Counted from the first letter of the stretch, positions 31,510 through 40,601 are shown. The stretch: DNA of 64,000 nt from Palsa-147 sp049279675 (GCA_049279675.1 JBAPOP010000011.1:1-64000); one strand, 5' to 3'. The notes: generated by a model from the sequence alone, not told the origin. Made by a program: numbers and translations.

Positions 31510-33135
31510 TCCTTCGGTCCGTGTTTTTGTTCACGTTCGCGTCTCGTGTCCTTGCTTTTGTTTCTCCGCTAGCTCGAGTGCGCCTGCGCAGTTCGCGGTG
31601 GAAATTAGTGCGTTTCTTTTTTTGCACGAGGTCACGCTACGTCGTTTGTCCTCTCACGGCACCTTCGTCACACGGTCCCCTCTCGATCTCGCTGAACTGT
31701 TACGTCGAGCCCACGCTTTCTCTCTTCTTCTGTTTGATTCGTTTACGATGTTGTTCTTGGAGCCTTGTTTTTGCTCTCGTTCGGTGTTCAATTTCGCGCT
31801 TTCGGCTTCACGGGGATCTTCCAAGCGCCCCGACTTTCTCGATACTGAGTGTCTTCTCCCTCGCCGGACTCCTCTTGACAATATTTTCGCCAGTAATTGC
31901 GCTCCGCCTCGGCGTCCGACATATGCTCGCCTTCTGCGCCCGCTGCGGCTTTCTACATGGAAATTAAACTCAACGTCCGGATCTTTGCCGACGCATCATT
32001 GTTGCCCAGGTGATTCGAGCCTCTCTCCCTGTTCTGTCGTCAGCTGTGGCGAACGCGTGCGGGCTCAGCTCTTCCGATTCCCTTCTCGTGTTGCATTCGC
32101 ACTTTCATTTCTAAACCTGGTTACATCCCCGGGAGCAAGACATCCGCATTTCAGACAACAGCCTTTTCGGACGTCTCCGAATGAGGTGGCTGCATTTTGT
32201 CTCTCAGTCCACACTCCGGTCGTGACGACGGATACTTTCTCACTTCGCCGCGTGCTCGCTGCTCAGTTCTTGGCCAAACGCGCTGTTCCGTGTGCAGAGC
32301 AGTCGCCGCTAAGTGCATCGCCAAATCCACTTTCTCCCTTTGCCGTTCGCTCGCCGCTCGGTTCATGACGTGCCTTCTCAATTCAGTCACCGAACTCGCC
32401 TCCATTCATCCGCACAAAATCTTTTTCGCAAATGGGCAATTCAAATCACCCCCGCTCTCTCGCCGCTTCTGCAAGACTAGCCTCCCGCCTTCACCTACCC
32501 ACCTCTACCCAATCTCCGACGGCCACATTCCCGCCACGCTCTTCCTACCACGCTAACCATAATCTATAAATTACCGAGAACGAGTGAAAGGCGGCAATGA
32601 GTTCGGACGGAGCTGAGCGGCGTGCCGAAATTGTTCGGCGACGTCCCGATAGCGCGGTTTGGATCGATTTCTAGATTGTCGTCTTTGCGATGCATTCGAG
32701 GTTTGACGTAGCGAAGAAGGGGGAATCGGAATTTGAGAAGCGGCCCAAACATCCACAACGTAAAACAAGATTCGCTACGGGCAAAGACGGCAAGATGATC
32801 AGATCTAATGATGGATCCAAGATATACATGTTTGGAAACGGAAGACGTGCTCGAAACGGACGCAAAGAGATGAGCAGAAGCCTAGGCGCAGTTCCGACAA
32901 CTGTTTGACTTGAGCGACGCCAGTGCGGTTGCGCGTTTCGTTAGATAGCGATTCCGTCGGACGTCGTCAAACAGGCAATAAATCTTCGACCAGCACTTAG
33001 ACTGGATGCACAAGCATCACGCGCAGGCTAGGAAGCGAATCGAACTTAGACCGAATTGGGGACTTCGCTTGCACGAAGCGAGTTCGCGCCGAAAAAGTAC
33101 GGTCGGTTTCGATAGAGACCACACGAACAATAATC
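31510..33135. other. Long region without a convincing gene; strong strand asymmetry
   Basis: The plus strand is pyrimidine-rich from about 31510 to 32570 (many TTC, CTC and TTT runs) and turns purine-rich from about 32575 to 32900. Open frames exist, for example 31598-32368 plus and 32690-32908 plus, but their products are low-complexity or lack a ribosome site, and none resembles a known family. It may be a decayed gene, an untranslated structured RNA or recently acquired DNA. No transposon ends were seen. Confidence 0.5.
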
Positions 33136-33639
33136 CTATGTAGCCGCGGATGACGTTGAAGGAGAATGCGCAGTCTTGAGATCCTGGCGCGAAACTTTTT
33201 CCAAGAGCTGTTCTTTACGATAGATCAACTCGTTGATGTTATAGGGCGCAAGCTGAAAGTCGTGTCCGTGAGTTATAGCGTCAGTCGGGCAAGCCTCGAC
33301 ACAGTAGCCGCAAAAAATGCAGCGCGAATAGTCGATGTTATAGACGCTCGCGTAGCGCTCGCCGGCGGAAATGCGATTTGCGGCTGTGTTTTCGGCCGCT
33401 TCGATGTAAATGCAGTTCGCGGGGCACGCTGCGGCACAGAGGAAACATCCGACGCATTTTTCCAGCCCGTTCTCGTCGCGTTGCAAAACATGAATACCGC
33501 GATATCGCGATTGGAATTGAACCGGCCCATCGGGATAAATTTCCGTCGTCGGCTTGCGGAACATCGTCTTCAGCGTGACGCTGAAGCCCTTCACAAGCGT
33601 GGAAAACGTTGCGCCGACTTCGCCGATGATCGATGCCAT
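33136..33639 (-). CDS. nuoI: NADH-quinone oxidoreductase subunit I (2x[4Fe-4S])
   Basis: Complex I peripheral subunit that passes electrons through clusters N6a and N6b. The 167-residue protein has two cysteine sets, C62/C65/C68 with C72 (CVGCFLCAAACP) and C107/C110/C113 with C117 (CIFCGYCVEACP), and an N-terminal amphipathic helix that docks on the membrane arm; length is normal for the family. No other nuo gene is adjacent, so this is either a second nuoI or part of a dispersed complex. The start at 33639 lacks a clear Shine-Dalgarno. It lies 103 bp after ypdA on the same strand. A free ferredoxin-type subunit is a less likely alternative. Confidence 0.9.
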   Translation of the reverse strand: MASIIGEVGATFSTLVKGFSVTLKTMFRKPTTEIYPDGPVQFQSRYRGIHVLQRDENGLEKCVGCFLCAAACPANCIYIEAAENTAANRISAGERYASVYNIDYSRCIFCGYCVEACPTDAITHGHDFQLAPYNINELIYRKEQLLEKVSRQDLKTAHSPSTSSAAT

Positions 33640-33742
33640 ATGAATTCAATTTAGCAGAGACGGCGGGACGCAGCAACTAGGCGAGACTCCGTAAGCGTCA
33701 AAGCAACGCGCAGGCAGAAAAACAGAGGCGAACCTTTTGGAT

Positions 33743-34762
33743 TCATTCTCCCGGCGGAGATACCGGTGCCGGGCCCAACGGCTCGTGCTTGCCGGTGATC
33801 GCGGCAATAATCTGCTTACCGTGGAACCGTCCGTTCTCGATGAAAATCTCGCCGGTAAACCGGCCGCCGACGATAACGCCTGCTACATACATCCCCGCAA
33901 TATTACTTTCGAGAGTTTCTGGATTACACACGGGCTTACGCGTCTCGGGATCGAGACGAATTCCCAGCCTTTCGAGAAACTCGAAATCGGGATGATAGCC
34001 CGTCATCGCGAAGACTTGCGCCGCAGGAATCGCTTGCTCAACAGAACCGTTTCGAATCCAGACTCGATCGCGATCGATGCGCGCGGCGTGTGTATTGAAA
34101 TGCGCTTGAATTTCTCCTGCTTTGATTCGGTTCTCGATATCCGGGCGCACCCAATATTTAAGCGACGCGCCAAGCTGCGCGCCTCGATGAATGAGGGTCA
34201 CCCGCGCACCCGCGCGAAATAACTCCAAAGCGGTTTCGGCGGCGGAATTCTTTGCACCGATCACTATGACGTCCTCACGCCAGTACGGATGTGGGTCGTT
34301 GAAATAGTGCGAAACGTTCGGCAAGTCTTCGCCGGGGATGTTCAGCAGATTCGGTCGATCGTAATAACCAGTGGCGACGATTATTTTTCGGCAACGGTAT
34401 TCGTGACGCGCGCTTTCCGCATCATGTGTAAAGACAACGAACGCGCCATCATGGCCGCTCACGCCCTCGACAGTCTCGTAGAGACGAAGCTCAAGGCCGT
34501 AGTGTTCGGTAACGCGTCGATAATATTTCAGCGCTTCGCTGCGGGTCGGCTTCGTGTTCACCGACGTGAGCGGCAAGTCGCCGATCTCCAGCCGCTCGCC
34601 AGTCGTAAAGAACTGCATGTTGGCCGGGTAGTGATAAATCGAATTGCAGAGACAGCCCTTGTCGATCACAAGCGGGCGCAATCCCGCGCGCTTCACTTCA
34701 ATGGCGCAGGCGAGCCCCGTGGGGCCCGCGCCGATGCAAACGACGTCAAAATGATCGGTCAT
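33743..34762 (-). CDS. ypdA: YpdA-type FAD/NAD(P) thiol-disulfide reductase
   Basis: A 339-residue two-dinucleotide-fold flavoprotein: GAGPTGLACAIEVKRAGL near the N-terminus binds FAD, and VIVIGAKNSAAETALEL near residue 170 binds NAD(P)H. The early CLCNSIYHYP segment and the FTTGERLEIGDLP stretch are typical of YpdA, the bacillithiol-disulfide reductase of Firmicutes, also found in other bacillithiol producers. Unlike thioredoxin reductase it has no CxxC in the NADP domain. Acidobacteriota are reported to have bacillithiol-synthesis genes; none is in this window. It probably maintains redox balance in the cytoplasm. Confidence 0.85.
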   Translation of the reverse strand: MTDHFDVVCIGAGPTGLACAIEVKRAGLRPLVIDKGCLCNSIYHYPANMQFFTTGERLEIGDLPLTSVNTKPTRSEALKYYRRVTEHYGLELRLYETVEGVSGHDGAFVVFTHDAESARHEYRCRKIIVATGYYDRPNLLNIPGEDLPNVSHYFNDPHPYWREDVIVIGAKNSAAETALELFRAGARVTLIHRGAQLGASLKYWVRPDIENRIKAGEIQAHFNTHAARIDRDRVWIRNGSVEQAIPAAQVFAMTGYHPDFEFLERLGIRLDPETRKPVCNPETLESNIAGMYVAGVIVGGRFTGEIFIENGRFHGKQIIAAITGKHEPLGPAPVSPPGE

Positions 34763-34829
34763 ATCGAACTAGTTTGCGGATGTTTGTGCGACTTTGCAAC
34801 TGGCGCGCAAAGAGCCACGCGACGGAGAG

Positions 34830-35159
34830 TCACGGGATGGAGACAAGAGCAGACGCGAGGTCGCTAGCAAACTTGGCGACGAGAGCGAGACGATCGGCTG
34901 TGGCCTCGATCCGAGATTTTTTCCAGATGTAGAAGTGGCTACCCGCGTCTGCGATTTTCACGCTGAGATTTCCGTTGATTAGCCAGGATGGCTCACCCAA
35001 GATTTGCAAACCCGCGCCGGATTCGGGAACTAAAAGAGCGGCGCAGTCGTCTCGGCGCACTCCGACGTAATTTGCATACATCGGGAAAGCAACCAGGACG
35101 AAGTCGAGGGAATTCAATCGTGAGAGGATGGCGATCTGGGCGGGAGAGAAATCAGGCAT
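34830..35159 (-). CDS. Small protein of unknown function
   Basis: A 109-residue protein with normal composition: MPDFSPAQIAILSRLNSLDF, then an Ala/Val-rich central part (CAALLVPESGAGLQI) and a C-terminal helix. Several beta strands alternate with helices, which would fit a small alpha/beta fold, but no family is recognised. The listed start is ATG 35159; a TTG one codon upstream is possible, and no good ribosome site is seen. It precedes ypdA by 67 bp on the same strand, so the two may be cotranscribed. Confidence 0.55.
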   Translation of the reverse strand: MPDFSPAQIAILSRLNSLDFVLVAFPMYANYVGVRRDDCAALLVPESGAGLQILGEPSWLINGNLSVKIADAGSHFYIWKKSRIEATADRLALVAKFASDLASALVSIP

Positions 35160-35228
35160 CAAGAGAGGGTGAGCGAGGGCGCGGGGAGAGTCAAGATTGG
35201 AAATGGGAGAGGGCCAGAGGAAGAAGCC

Positions 35229-35262
35229 GATTTCAAATTTGAAACTTCAGATTTCAAAGATC
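35229..35262. repeat. AT-rich dispersed repeat (copy 1)
   Basis: GATTTCAAATTTGAAACTTC followed by AGATTTCAAAGATC, an imperfect palindrome built from TTTGAAA/TTTCAAA. It is nearly the reverse complement of 56018-56050 (one difference over a 29-base core). It is distinct in composition from the surrounding DNA. Confidence 0.7.
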
Positions 35263-35550
35263 AACTACCGCGTTGCTACAAAAGGCAAAGAGCTACGAAT
35301 TTCAGAGGTTGCGCCTAGAGGAAATACAGACTCCTCACTTCGTTCGGAACGACAACCGGCTCCGAGAGCGCCGGACTTCTCGAACTAGTTGGCTGTCGGA
35401 AATATTGCGATGCGAGCCGCGTTATTTGAGAAACGGGATCTAGTTCCGCGAGCAACTCAGAATTACCTGCCGTCGCGTGCTGAAATTCCGCCCTCGTGCC
35501 TGACGTCTGAAGCGAGAAAACTCGCAAATCGCAGGGGATCGACGCGCTGA

Positions 35551-36372
35551 CTACGCCGCAGACGCGGATGAAGCGAGCGAGCCCGATTCTAGTTCGCGGA
35601 GAATCGAACGCAGAGCGGCGGCCAACTCCTCGCGGCTGACTTGGCTTTTGCGAAATTGCACACGAATCCGAAACGCGCCATCGGACGGTTGAAAATCGAA
35701 TAGGAACGGTTTCGGACGCGGCTCAGGAGCATTCTCTTGCTGGCGCTCGCGACGCGCTTCATCGCGCGAAAGTCCGCCAGCGGCAATGCGCTCAACCATT
35801 TCACGCATTTTCTTTTCGTTCGGTTGCCGGGAGACTTGTAGAAGAAGCGACTTCGTAACGATTCCCTTCTCGACGCAAATGGCGCGAATCACATCGGGTA
35901 TCACGCGCAGAGAAAGGGTTTCGGTGACGGACGAGCGCGCCTTGCCAATTTTCTTGGCAATATCATCGTGCGTGTAATCGAAATGTTCGGCGAGCCGGTT
36001 CAAGCCATCGGCTTCTTCAAACGCCGTCAGGTCTTTGCGCTGAAGGTTCTCAATAAGCGCAAGCTCGAGTGTTTCGGCATCGTCAGCAATTTTCTCGATG
36101 CACGGCACTTCGCGGAGGCCGGCGGCGCGCGACGCATGATAGCGGCGCTCGCCGGAAATGATGTAATAGGTGTCTTCGCGCGGAACGTAGCGAACGAGCA
36201 ATGGCTCGAGCACGCCCTTTTCGCGGATCGAATCAGCAAGCTCACGGACGTCGCCGATGTTCTTGCGCGGCTGGTCGGGGTTCGGGCGAACCTTGTCGAG
36301 CGGAATCATGCGGCCGATGGACGCGCCGCTATAACTGGCAAGAGTCTCTACATAATGTGCGTCATGCCGCAT
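35551..36372 (-). CDS. parB: ParB-family partition / nucleoid-occlusion-type protein
   Basis: A 273-residue ParB: an N-terminal segment with PNPDQPRKNIGDVRELADSI, the CTP-binding loop GERRYHASRAAG, ENLQRKDLTAFEEA, a helix-turn-helix for parS (about 130-175) and a C-terminal dimerisation part that is less typical. The chosen ATG 36372 overlaps the parA stop by 11 bp, as is common for parAB; the frame is open to 36549, but that stretch lies inside parA and gives an atypical N-terminus. It loads on parS and clamps DNA with CTP. No parS consensus (TGTTTCACGTGAAACA) is present in the window. Confidence 0.88.
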   Translation of the reverse strand: MRHDAHYVETLASYSGASIGRMIPLDKVRPNPDQPRKNIGDVRELADSIREKGVLEPLLVRYVPREDTYYIISGERRYHASRAAGLREVPCIEKIADDAETLELALIENLQRKDLTAFEEADGLNRLAEHFDYTHDDIAKKIGKARSSVTETLSLRVIPDVIRAICVEKGIVTKSLLLQVSRQPNEKKMREMVERIAAGGLSRDEARRERQQENAPEPRPKPFLFDFQPSDGAFRIRVQFRKSQVSREELAAALRSILRELESGSLASSASAA

Positions 36373-37162
36373 CTTGAGTGTGACGGGTAACCCGATCTTC
36401 CTGGACACGTTGCAACACCTCCTGAGCGAGCTTGCGGTATTCCTCGGCGCCGGTTGATTTCGGCGCGTATGAAAAGATTGTTTCTTTGTAGGCTGGGCTT
36501 TCTTCGAGGCGCACGTTCTTGCTGATGCGCGTCTTGAAAAGCGCTTCACCGAAGACGGCGCGAATCTGCTCGTGCGTGTCGCGCGAAATATTGGTCCGCT
36601 TGTCGAAGAGCGTAATCACCACGCCAAGAATTTTGAGCGCGGGATTCGGCCGCGAGCGAATGCGGCCAAACGTTTCGAGCAAATCATCCGTGCCCTCAAT
36701 CGCGAAGTACGCAGCCTGAATCGGCACCAGAAGATGCGTCGCTGCGACGAGTGCATTTACCGTGAGAATGCCGAGCGCGGGCGGCGTATCAATCACGACG
36801 TACTCGTATTCGTGCAGAATCGGCGTCATCGCGTCTTTCAATTTGAACGGCGCATCAAATTGCCCTGCAAGCTGCTGCTCGAGCTTTGCGAGGGCGAGAC
36901 GCGACGGCGCGACGAACAGATTCGCGTCTTTCGTCGGACGAATAATCGCCGCCATCTCAGCAGGGCGATCGCTGAAAACGTCGTACATGGACGTCTGGAT
37001 GTCCGCCGTCTCGAAAAATGCGATGGTCGCGTTGGATTGCGGATCAAGATCGATGAGAAGAGTTTTCTTCTTGCGAAGAGCGATGGCGGCAGCGAGGTTG
37101 ATGGCCGTCGTGGTTTTTCCGACGCCGCCCTTCTGGTTGGTGACGGCCACTATGCAGGTCAA
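36362..37162 (-). CDS. parA: ParA-family partition ATPase
   Basis: A 266-residue MinD/ParA-type deviant-Walker ATPase: QKGGVGKTTTAINLA (Walker A with the signature Lys), LLIDLDPQSNAT (A'), VVIDTPPALG (Walker B) and FDKRTNISRD. It has no N-terminal HTH, as usual for chromosomal (type Ib-like Soj) proteins. It works with ParB in moving the origin region. Translation starts at TTG 37162 with GGAG somewhat far upstream. It follows the BFN-domain gene by 229 bp and overlaps parB, so miaB-bfn-parA-parB may be one transcript. Confidence 0.93.
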   Translation of the reverse strand: MTCIVAVTNQKGGVGKTTTAINLAAAIALRKKKTLLIDLDPQSNATIAFFETADIQTSMYDVFSDRPAEMAAIIRPTKDANLFVAPSRLALAKLEQQLAGQFDAPFKLKDAMTPILHEYEYVVIDTPPALGILTVNALVAATHLLVPIQAAYFAIEGTDDLLETFGRIRSRPNPALKILGVVITLFDKRTNISRDTHEQIRAVFGEALFKTRISKNVRLEESPAYKETIFSYAPKSTGAEEYRKLAQEVLQRVQEDRVTRHTQDAA

Positions 37163-37351
37163 ATGCTCACCCCGCTCCTTTCCCCGGCAACAGCAGGCCT
37201 ATATGTAGGCATAACCCGCCGTGGATGCACTACCGGTAGGCCAACTGTACTCACGGGGGGATTTAACTGCAAGAGGAAAATAGGCGTGACGAGGATCGGA
37301 AAGGGTCAGCCCGCCAGCCCTGCGACTCCGCATTTCGTCTGCTTGGCAATC

Positions 37352-37376
37352 GTAGGGTCCGTCGGAAGACGGATCG
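37352..37376. repeat. Half of a GTAG-headed palindromic repeat (family A, left arm)
   Basis: GTAGGGTCCGTCGGAAGACG then GATCG, the left arm only. It lies in the gap between the BFN-domain gene and parA. Confidence 0.6.
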
Positions 37377-37391
37377 ATGTTTGCTTCGAAG

Positions 37392-37877
37392 CTACATCTT
37401 GTAGCGACCGAGATCCTCGTCGCTCAGATTCTCAAGCCATTTGCGAAGTTCTTCGTTCGAGCTGCGTTCCGCCATAGCATTCGCGGATTTGGAGTTCTTG
37501 ATGACGTCCTCTTCGACGAAGATGGGGCAATCGAGGCGGAGAGCGAGCGCGAGGGCATCACTTGGGCGCGCGTCCATCGACATCATCTGTCCGTCGCGTT
37601 CCATCCAGATGAGCGCGTAGAACGTGTCGTCCTTGAGATCGGAAACCACTACTTTGTGGACGCTGACATTTAGGCCAGTCAGGACATTCTTCAGAAGATC
37701 GTGCGTCATCGGGCGCGGCGTCTGAACTTTTTCGATTTCAAGCGCGATGGCGTTGGCTTCGTAAATTCCAACCCATATCGGAAGGATGCCAGTGCCTTGG
37801 GTTTCCTTGAGGACGACTACCGGCATGTTGGTCACCGGGTCCATCATCAATCCGCGAATCTTGACCTCGAGTTCCAT
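37392..37877 (-). CDS. Bifunctional nuclease (BFN/DUF151) domain protein
   Basis: A 161-residue cytoplasmic protein with the BFN domain: MMDPVTNMPVVVLKETQG, LPIWVGIYEANAIALEIEKV, RPMTHDLLKNVL and SMDARPSDALALALR, in canonical order. Plant homologues have reported DNase/RNase activity; the bacterial role is uncertain. A GGGGGGT ribosome site precedes ATG 37877. The gene sits 16 bp after miaB, a neighbourhood often seen in bacteria, suggesting one operon. Confidence 0.9.
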   Translation of the reverse strand: MELEVKIRGLMMDPVTNMPVVVLKETQGTGILPIWVGIYEANAIALEIEKVQTPRPMTHDLLKNVLTGLNVSVHKVVVSDLKDDTFYALIWMERDGQMMSMDARPSDALALALRLDCPIFVEEDVIKNSKSANAMAERSSNEELRKWLENLSDEDLGRYKM

Positions 37878-37893
37878 GTGACCCCCCGGAGAC

Positions 37894-39306
37894 TCAGAGC
37901 AAGTGCTCGCCGACTAGGCTGTTCGGACCAGAGCGCGTGACCTTGACTCGAACGTATTGTCCCAGAAGATTCTCAGTGAGCGAAGTGAAATTTACGATCC
38001 GATTTTGGCTCGTGCGGCCCGACCACTGATTTCGCGCGGAGTGATGTGAGTCCACCAGCAATTCAAACGTCTCGCCGACGAACAATTCGTTGCGCTCGAT
38101 CTGAATGGCACGTTGCTTGTCGTTCAGGGCGGCCAGTCGCCGGCTTTTCTCTTCCTCGATGATCGCGTCGGGCATCGCTTGCGCCGATGTGTTGGGCCGC
38201 GGCGAATACTTGAATGAGTACAGGCCATCGAATTGAACGTCGTCGAGCAGCGAAAGAGTTTCTTCGAAGTCTGCGTCCGTTTCACCCGGGAAGCCGACGA
38301 TGAAATCCGTGGTGATTGCGATCGGCCGGCGCGCGGCACGAATCCAGGAAATCTTCTCGAGATATTCCTCGCGCGTGTAGGTGCGCAGCATCGACTTGAG
38401 GATGCGCGTGGAACCCGATTGCACTGGGAGGTGAATGTGATCGCAGAGCGCGGGTGTCGCTTCGATCGCCGCAACGATTTCGCGGGTGAAATCGTTCGGA
38501 TGCGAGGTGGTAAATCGCACGCGGCGGATGCCGGGCACGCCTGCGACTTCGACGAGCAGATCCACGAAATTCAACCCGCGCGGACCGGGATCGCGATAAG
38601 AATTTACGGTCTGGCCGAGCAATTGAATCTCGGAGTATCCGAGATCGGCTAGCCGCCGCACATCGCTCAGGACAGCATCGCTGCGGCGACTGCGCTCTGG
38701 GCCGCGCGTGTGCGGCACGACGCAATACGAGCACGCATAATCGCAACCCTCGATAATTGTAAGGTACGCTCGAAATGGATTGTCGCGGCGAGTGAGTTCG
38801 GTTTCGAATGTCTCCTCGGTATCGAGGTCGAGCCCCATCACGCGCCGCCCGCCGGACTCAACTTCGGCGAGAAGTTCCGGCAGTTTTCGATAGCTCGCCG
38901 AACCGCACACGAGACTAACCCACGGCGCACGCTCGAAAATTTCTTCGCCCTCTTGCTGCGCGAGGCAGCCGAGGACTCCAATCACCTTGTTGTGTCCCGC
39001 ATCGCCGCGGAACTCGCCTAGGCGCGAAAACACCTTCTGAGCGGCTTTTTCGCGGATGCTGCACGTGTTGTAGAAAATCAGATCGGCGTCGACCAGCGTT
39101 TCCACTTGTCGATATCCGCGACCGAGGAGAACACCCATCACTTTCTCGGTGTCGTGAACGTTCATCTGGCACCCGAATGTCTCGATGTAGAAATTCCGCC
39201 CGTTGGCGGGGACGGAATGTGCAGTTGTCCGCAGATCAGCGGACCCGGTGACGAAGCCACCGGGCGCTGCGAGCGAATCGAGACGAACGTGGATGGTGTC
39301 ACTCAT
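37894..39306 (-). CDS. miaB: tRNA-2-methylthio-N6-dimethylallyladenosine synthase
   Basis: A radical-SAM methylthiotransferase that adds the methylthio group at A37 of tRNAs reading UNN codons. The 470-residue protein has the N-terminal cluster cysteines C46, C82 and C114, the radical-SAM motif C188/C192/C195 (CDYACSYC) followed by VPHTRGPERSR, and a C-terminal TRAM domain with GRTSQNRIV and GQYVRVKVT. The first 34 residues are an extension relative to the E. coli protein. MtaB or RimO are less likely given the GPERSR motif and TRAM pattern. First gene of the presumed minus-strand operon. Confidence 0.95.
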   Translation of the reverse strand: MSDTIHVRLDSLAAPGGFVTGSADLRTTAHSVPANGRNFYIETFGCQMNVHDTEKVMGVLLGRGYRQVETLVDADLIFYNTCSIREKAAQKVFSRLGEFRGDAGHNKVIGVLGCLAQQEGEEIFERAPWVSLVCGSASYRKLPELLAEVESGGRRVMGLDLDTEETFETELTRRDNPFRAYLTIIEGCDYACSYCVVPHTRGPERSRRSDAVLSDVRRLADLGYSEIQLLGQTVNSYRDPGPRGLNFVDLLVEVAGVPGIRRVRFTTSHPNDFTREIVAAIEATPALCDHIHLPVQSGSTRILKSMLRTYTREEYLEKISWIRAARRPIAITTDFIVGFPGETDADFEETLSLLDDVQFDGLYSFKYSPRPNTSAQAMPDAIIEEEKSRRLAALNDKQRAIQIERNELFVGETFELLVDSHHSARNQWSGRTSQNRIVNFTSLTENLLGQYVRVKVTRSGPNSLVGEHLL

Positions 39307-39471
39307 GCAACAAACGACATTCTAACACACCGAAATGCGCGAAAAGCCGCTACCCTTGGCGCGTCGAGTTGCATCTAACTCGATAACGTATGGTGCTGAT
39401 TCGTTTGACCATGCGTGTAGCGTATGTTACCGTGAGATGGGGAAATAGGTCGCATTACGATATTATTTGCT

Positions 39472-40173
39472 TTGGGGGGTCCGATTCATAGTATAGCTTC
39501 GTTGGTCATCGTCGGCCGGCTCGCCGCGCTCATTGAGCAAACGGGCTTGATCGCAAAAGTCGTTCTGGGCATTCTGCTTTTTCTGTCCCTGTTTTCCTGG
39601 GCCATCATCCTTTCGAAATCGAGCCTGTTCAGCCGGATTGATCCGCAGACGAAGAAGTTTCTGCAGGTCTTCCGTGCCGGGCGGGGTCTGGCTGACCCGC
39701 GGACGTTACGAGCCGCAGCAGGCGCCTCCCCGCTTGCAGGTCTATACGAGGCCGGGTTCCGCGAACTGCAAGGGCAGTTGACGGGAACGAATCCTCCCGG
39801 CACAAAGCCAAAAAATATCAACGCGATTGGCGTCGAGATGAAGTTGGCAGCCGCCGAAGAAGTCCGCGTGATGGAAAAATGGATGTCGTGGCTCGCGACG
39901 ATTGGCTCCGTCTCGCCATTCATCGGGCTTTTCGGCACCGTCTTGGGCGTGATGGACGCATTCGAAGGATTAGGAGACGCCGGCGCAGCGAGCCTGCGCG
40001 CTGTCGCGCCGGGCATCGCGGAGGCGTTGATCACCACCGCCGCGGGCCTCTTCGCCGCGATTCCAGCCGTCATCGCCTACAACCAGTATCTGCAAAGCAT
40101 CCGCGCCCAAGCGACGCGCATGGACAATTTCACGATGGAATTCGTTTCAAAGATCGAAACTCTGTACAGTTGA
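39472..40173 (+). CDS. tolQ: TolQ/ExbB-type proton channel protein
   Basis: A 233-residue inner-membrane protein with three helices (about 27-47, 139-161 and 172-195). The conserved MEKWMSWLATIGSVSPFIGL, FGTVLGVMDAF and the final EALITTAAGLFAAIPAVIAYN define the TolQ/ExbB/MotA family. With TolR it harvests the proton gradient. It is the first gene of a complete Tol-Pal operon, so TolQ rather than ExbB. No ATG or GTG fits: the in-frame TTG at 39472 is the only start after the upstream TGA. Confidence 0.92.
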   Translation: MGGPIHSIASLVIVGRLAALIEQTGLIAKVVLGILLFLSLFSWAIILSKSSLFSRIDPQTKKFLQVFRAGRGLADPRTLRAAAGASPLAGLYEAGFRELQGQLTGTNPPGTKPKNINAIGVEMKLAAAEEVRVMEKWMSWLATIGSVSPFIGLFGTVLGVMDAFEGLGDAGAASLRAVAPGIAEALITTAAGLFAAIPAVIAYNQYLQSIRAQATRMDNFTMEFVSKIETLYS

Positions 40174-40177
40174 CGCC

Positions 40178-40600
40178 ATGCCACAAATTTCGCGAGAAAC
40201 GGGCACGACACTATCCGAGATCAACATCGTTCCGTTCGTGGACGTTGTTCTCGTGTTGCTGCTCATCTTTATGATCACCGCGCCGATACTCCAGTCCGGC
40301 ATCGAAGTGGACCTGCCGAAAACAAAAACCGTAAAAGAAATCACCGAAGCGCGCGTCGTGGTCACGATCGACAAATCCCAGCGAGTTTATATCGGCGATA
40401 CGCCCGTCAACATTCACGATCTCGGCGCCAAGATTCGCGGCAAACTCACTGATCCAGCCCACCAGCCCGTTTACCTCCGCACGGATGAGACCGTACCTTT
40501 CGGAAGCGTCGCGACCGTTCTCGACACGCTGCAGCAATCCGGCATTCAAAATGTCAGCGTCGTGACGAAGCCGCTAAGCGAGCGCCCTGACTCGCAGTGA
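40178..40600 (+). CDS. tolR: TolR/ExbD-type proton channel protein
   Basis: A 140-residue protein with one membrane helix (about 20-40). The motif SEINIVPFVDVVLVLLLIFM carries the essential proton-handling Asp, and the periplasmic domain includes DLPKTKTV and the strand near VYLRTDETVPFG. It starts 4 bp after tolQ ends and stops one base before the next gene, so the three are translated from one message. Confidence 0.93.
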   Translation: MPQISRETGTTLSEINIVPFVDVVLVLLLIFMITAPILQSGIEVDLPKTKTVKEITEARVVVTIDKSQRVYIGDTPVNIHDLGAKIRGKLTDPAHQPVYLRTDETVPFGSVATVLDTLQQSGIQNVSVVTKPLSERPDSQ

Positions 40601-40601
40601 T

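Noticed and set aside
31598..32368. 256-codon plus-strand frame in the gene desert
   Set aside because: Leu/Ser/Arg/Phe-rich product that follows from the pyrimidine-rich strand; no ribosome site and no domain.
32690..32908. 72-codon plus-strand frame (MHSRFDVAKKGESEF...)
   Set aside because: Somewhat protein-like (GKDGKMIRSNDGSKIYMF), but no ribosome site and no relative recognised; left out as a gene and mentioned as part of the region.
35551..37162. parS sites near parAB
   Set aside because: No sequence close to TGTTTCACGTGAAACA was found anywhere in the window.
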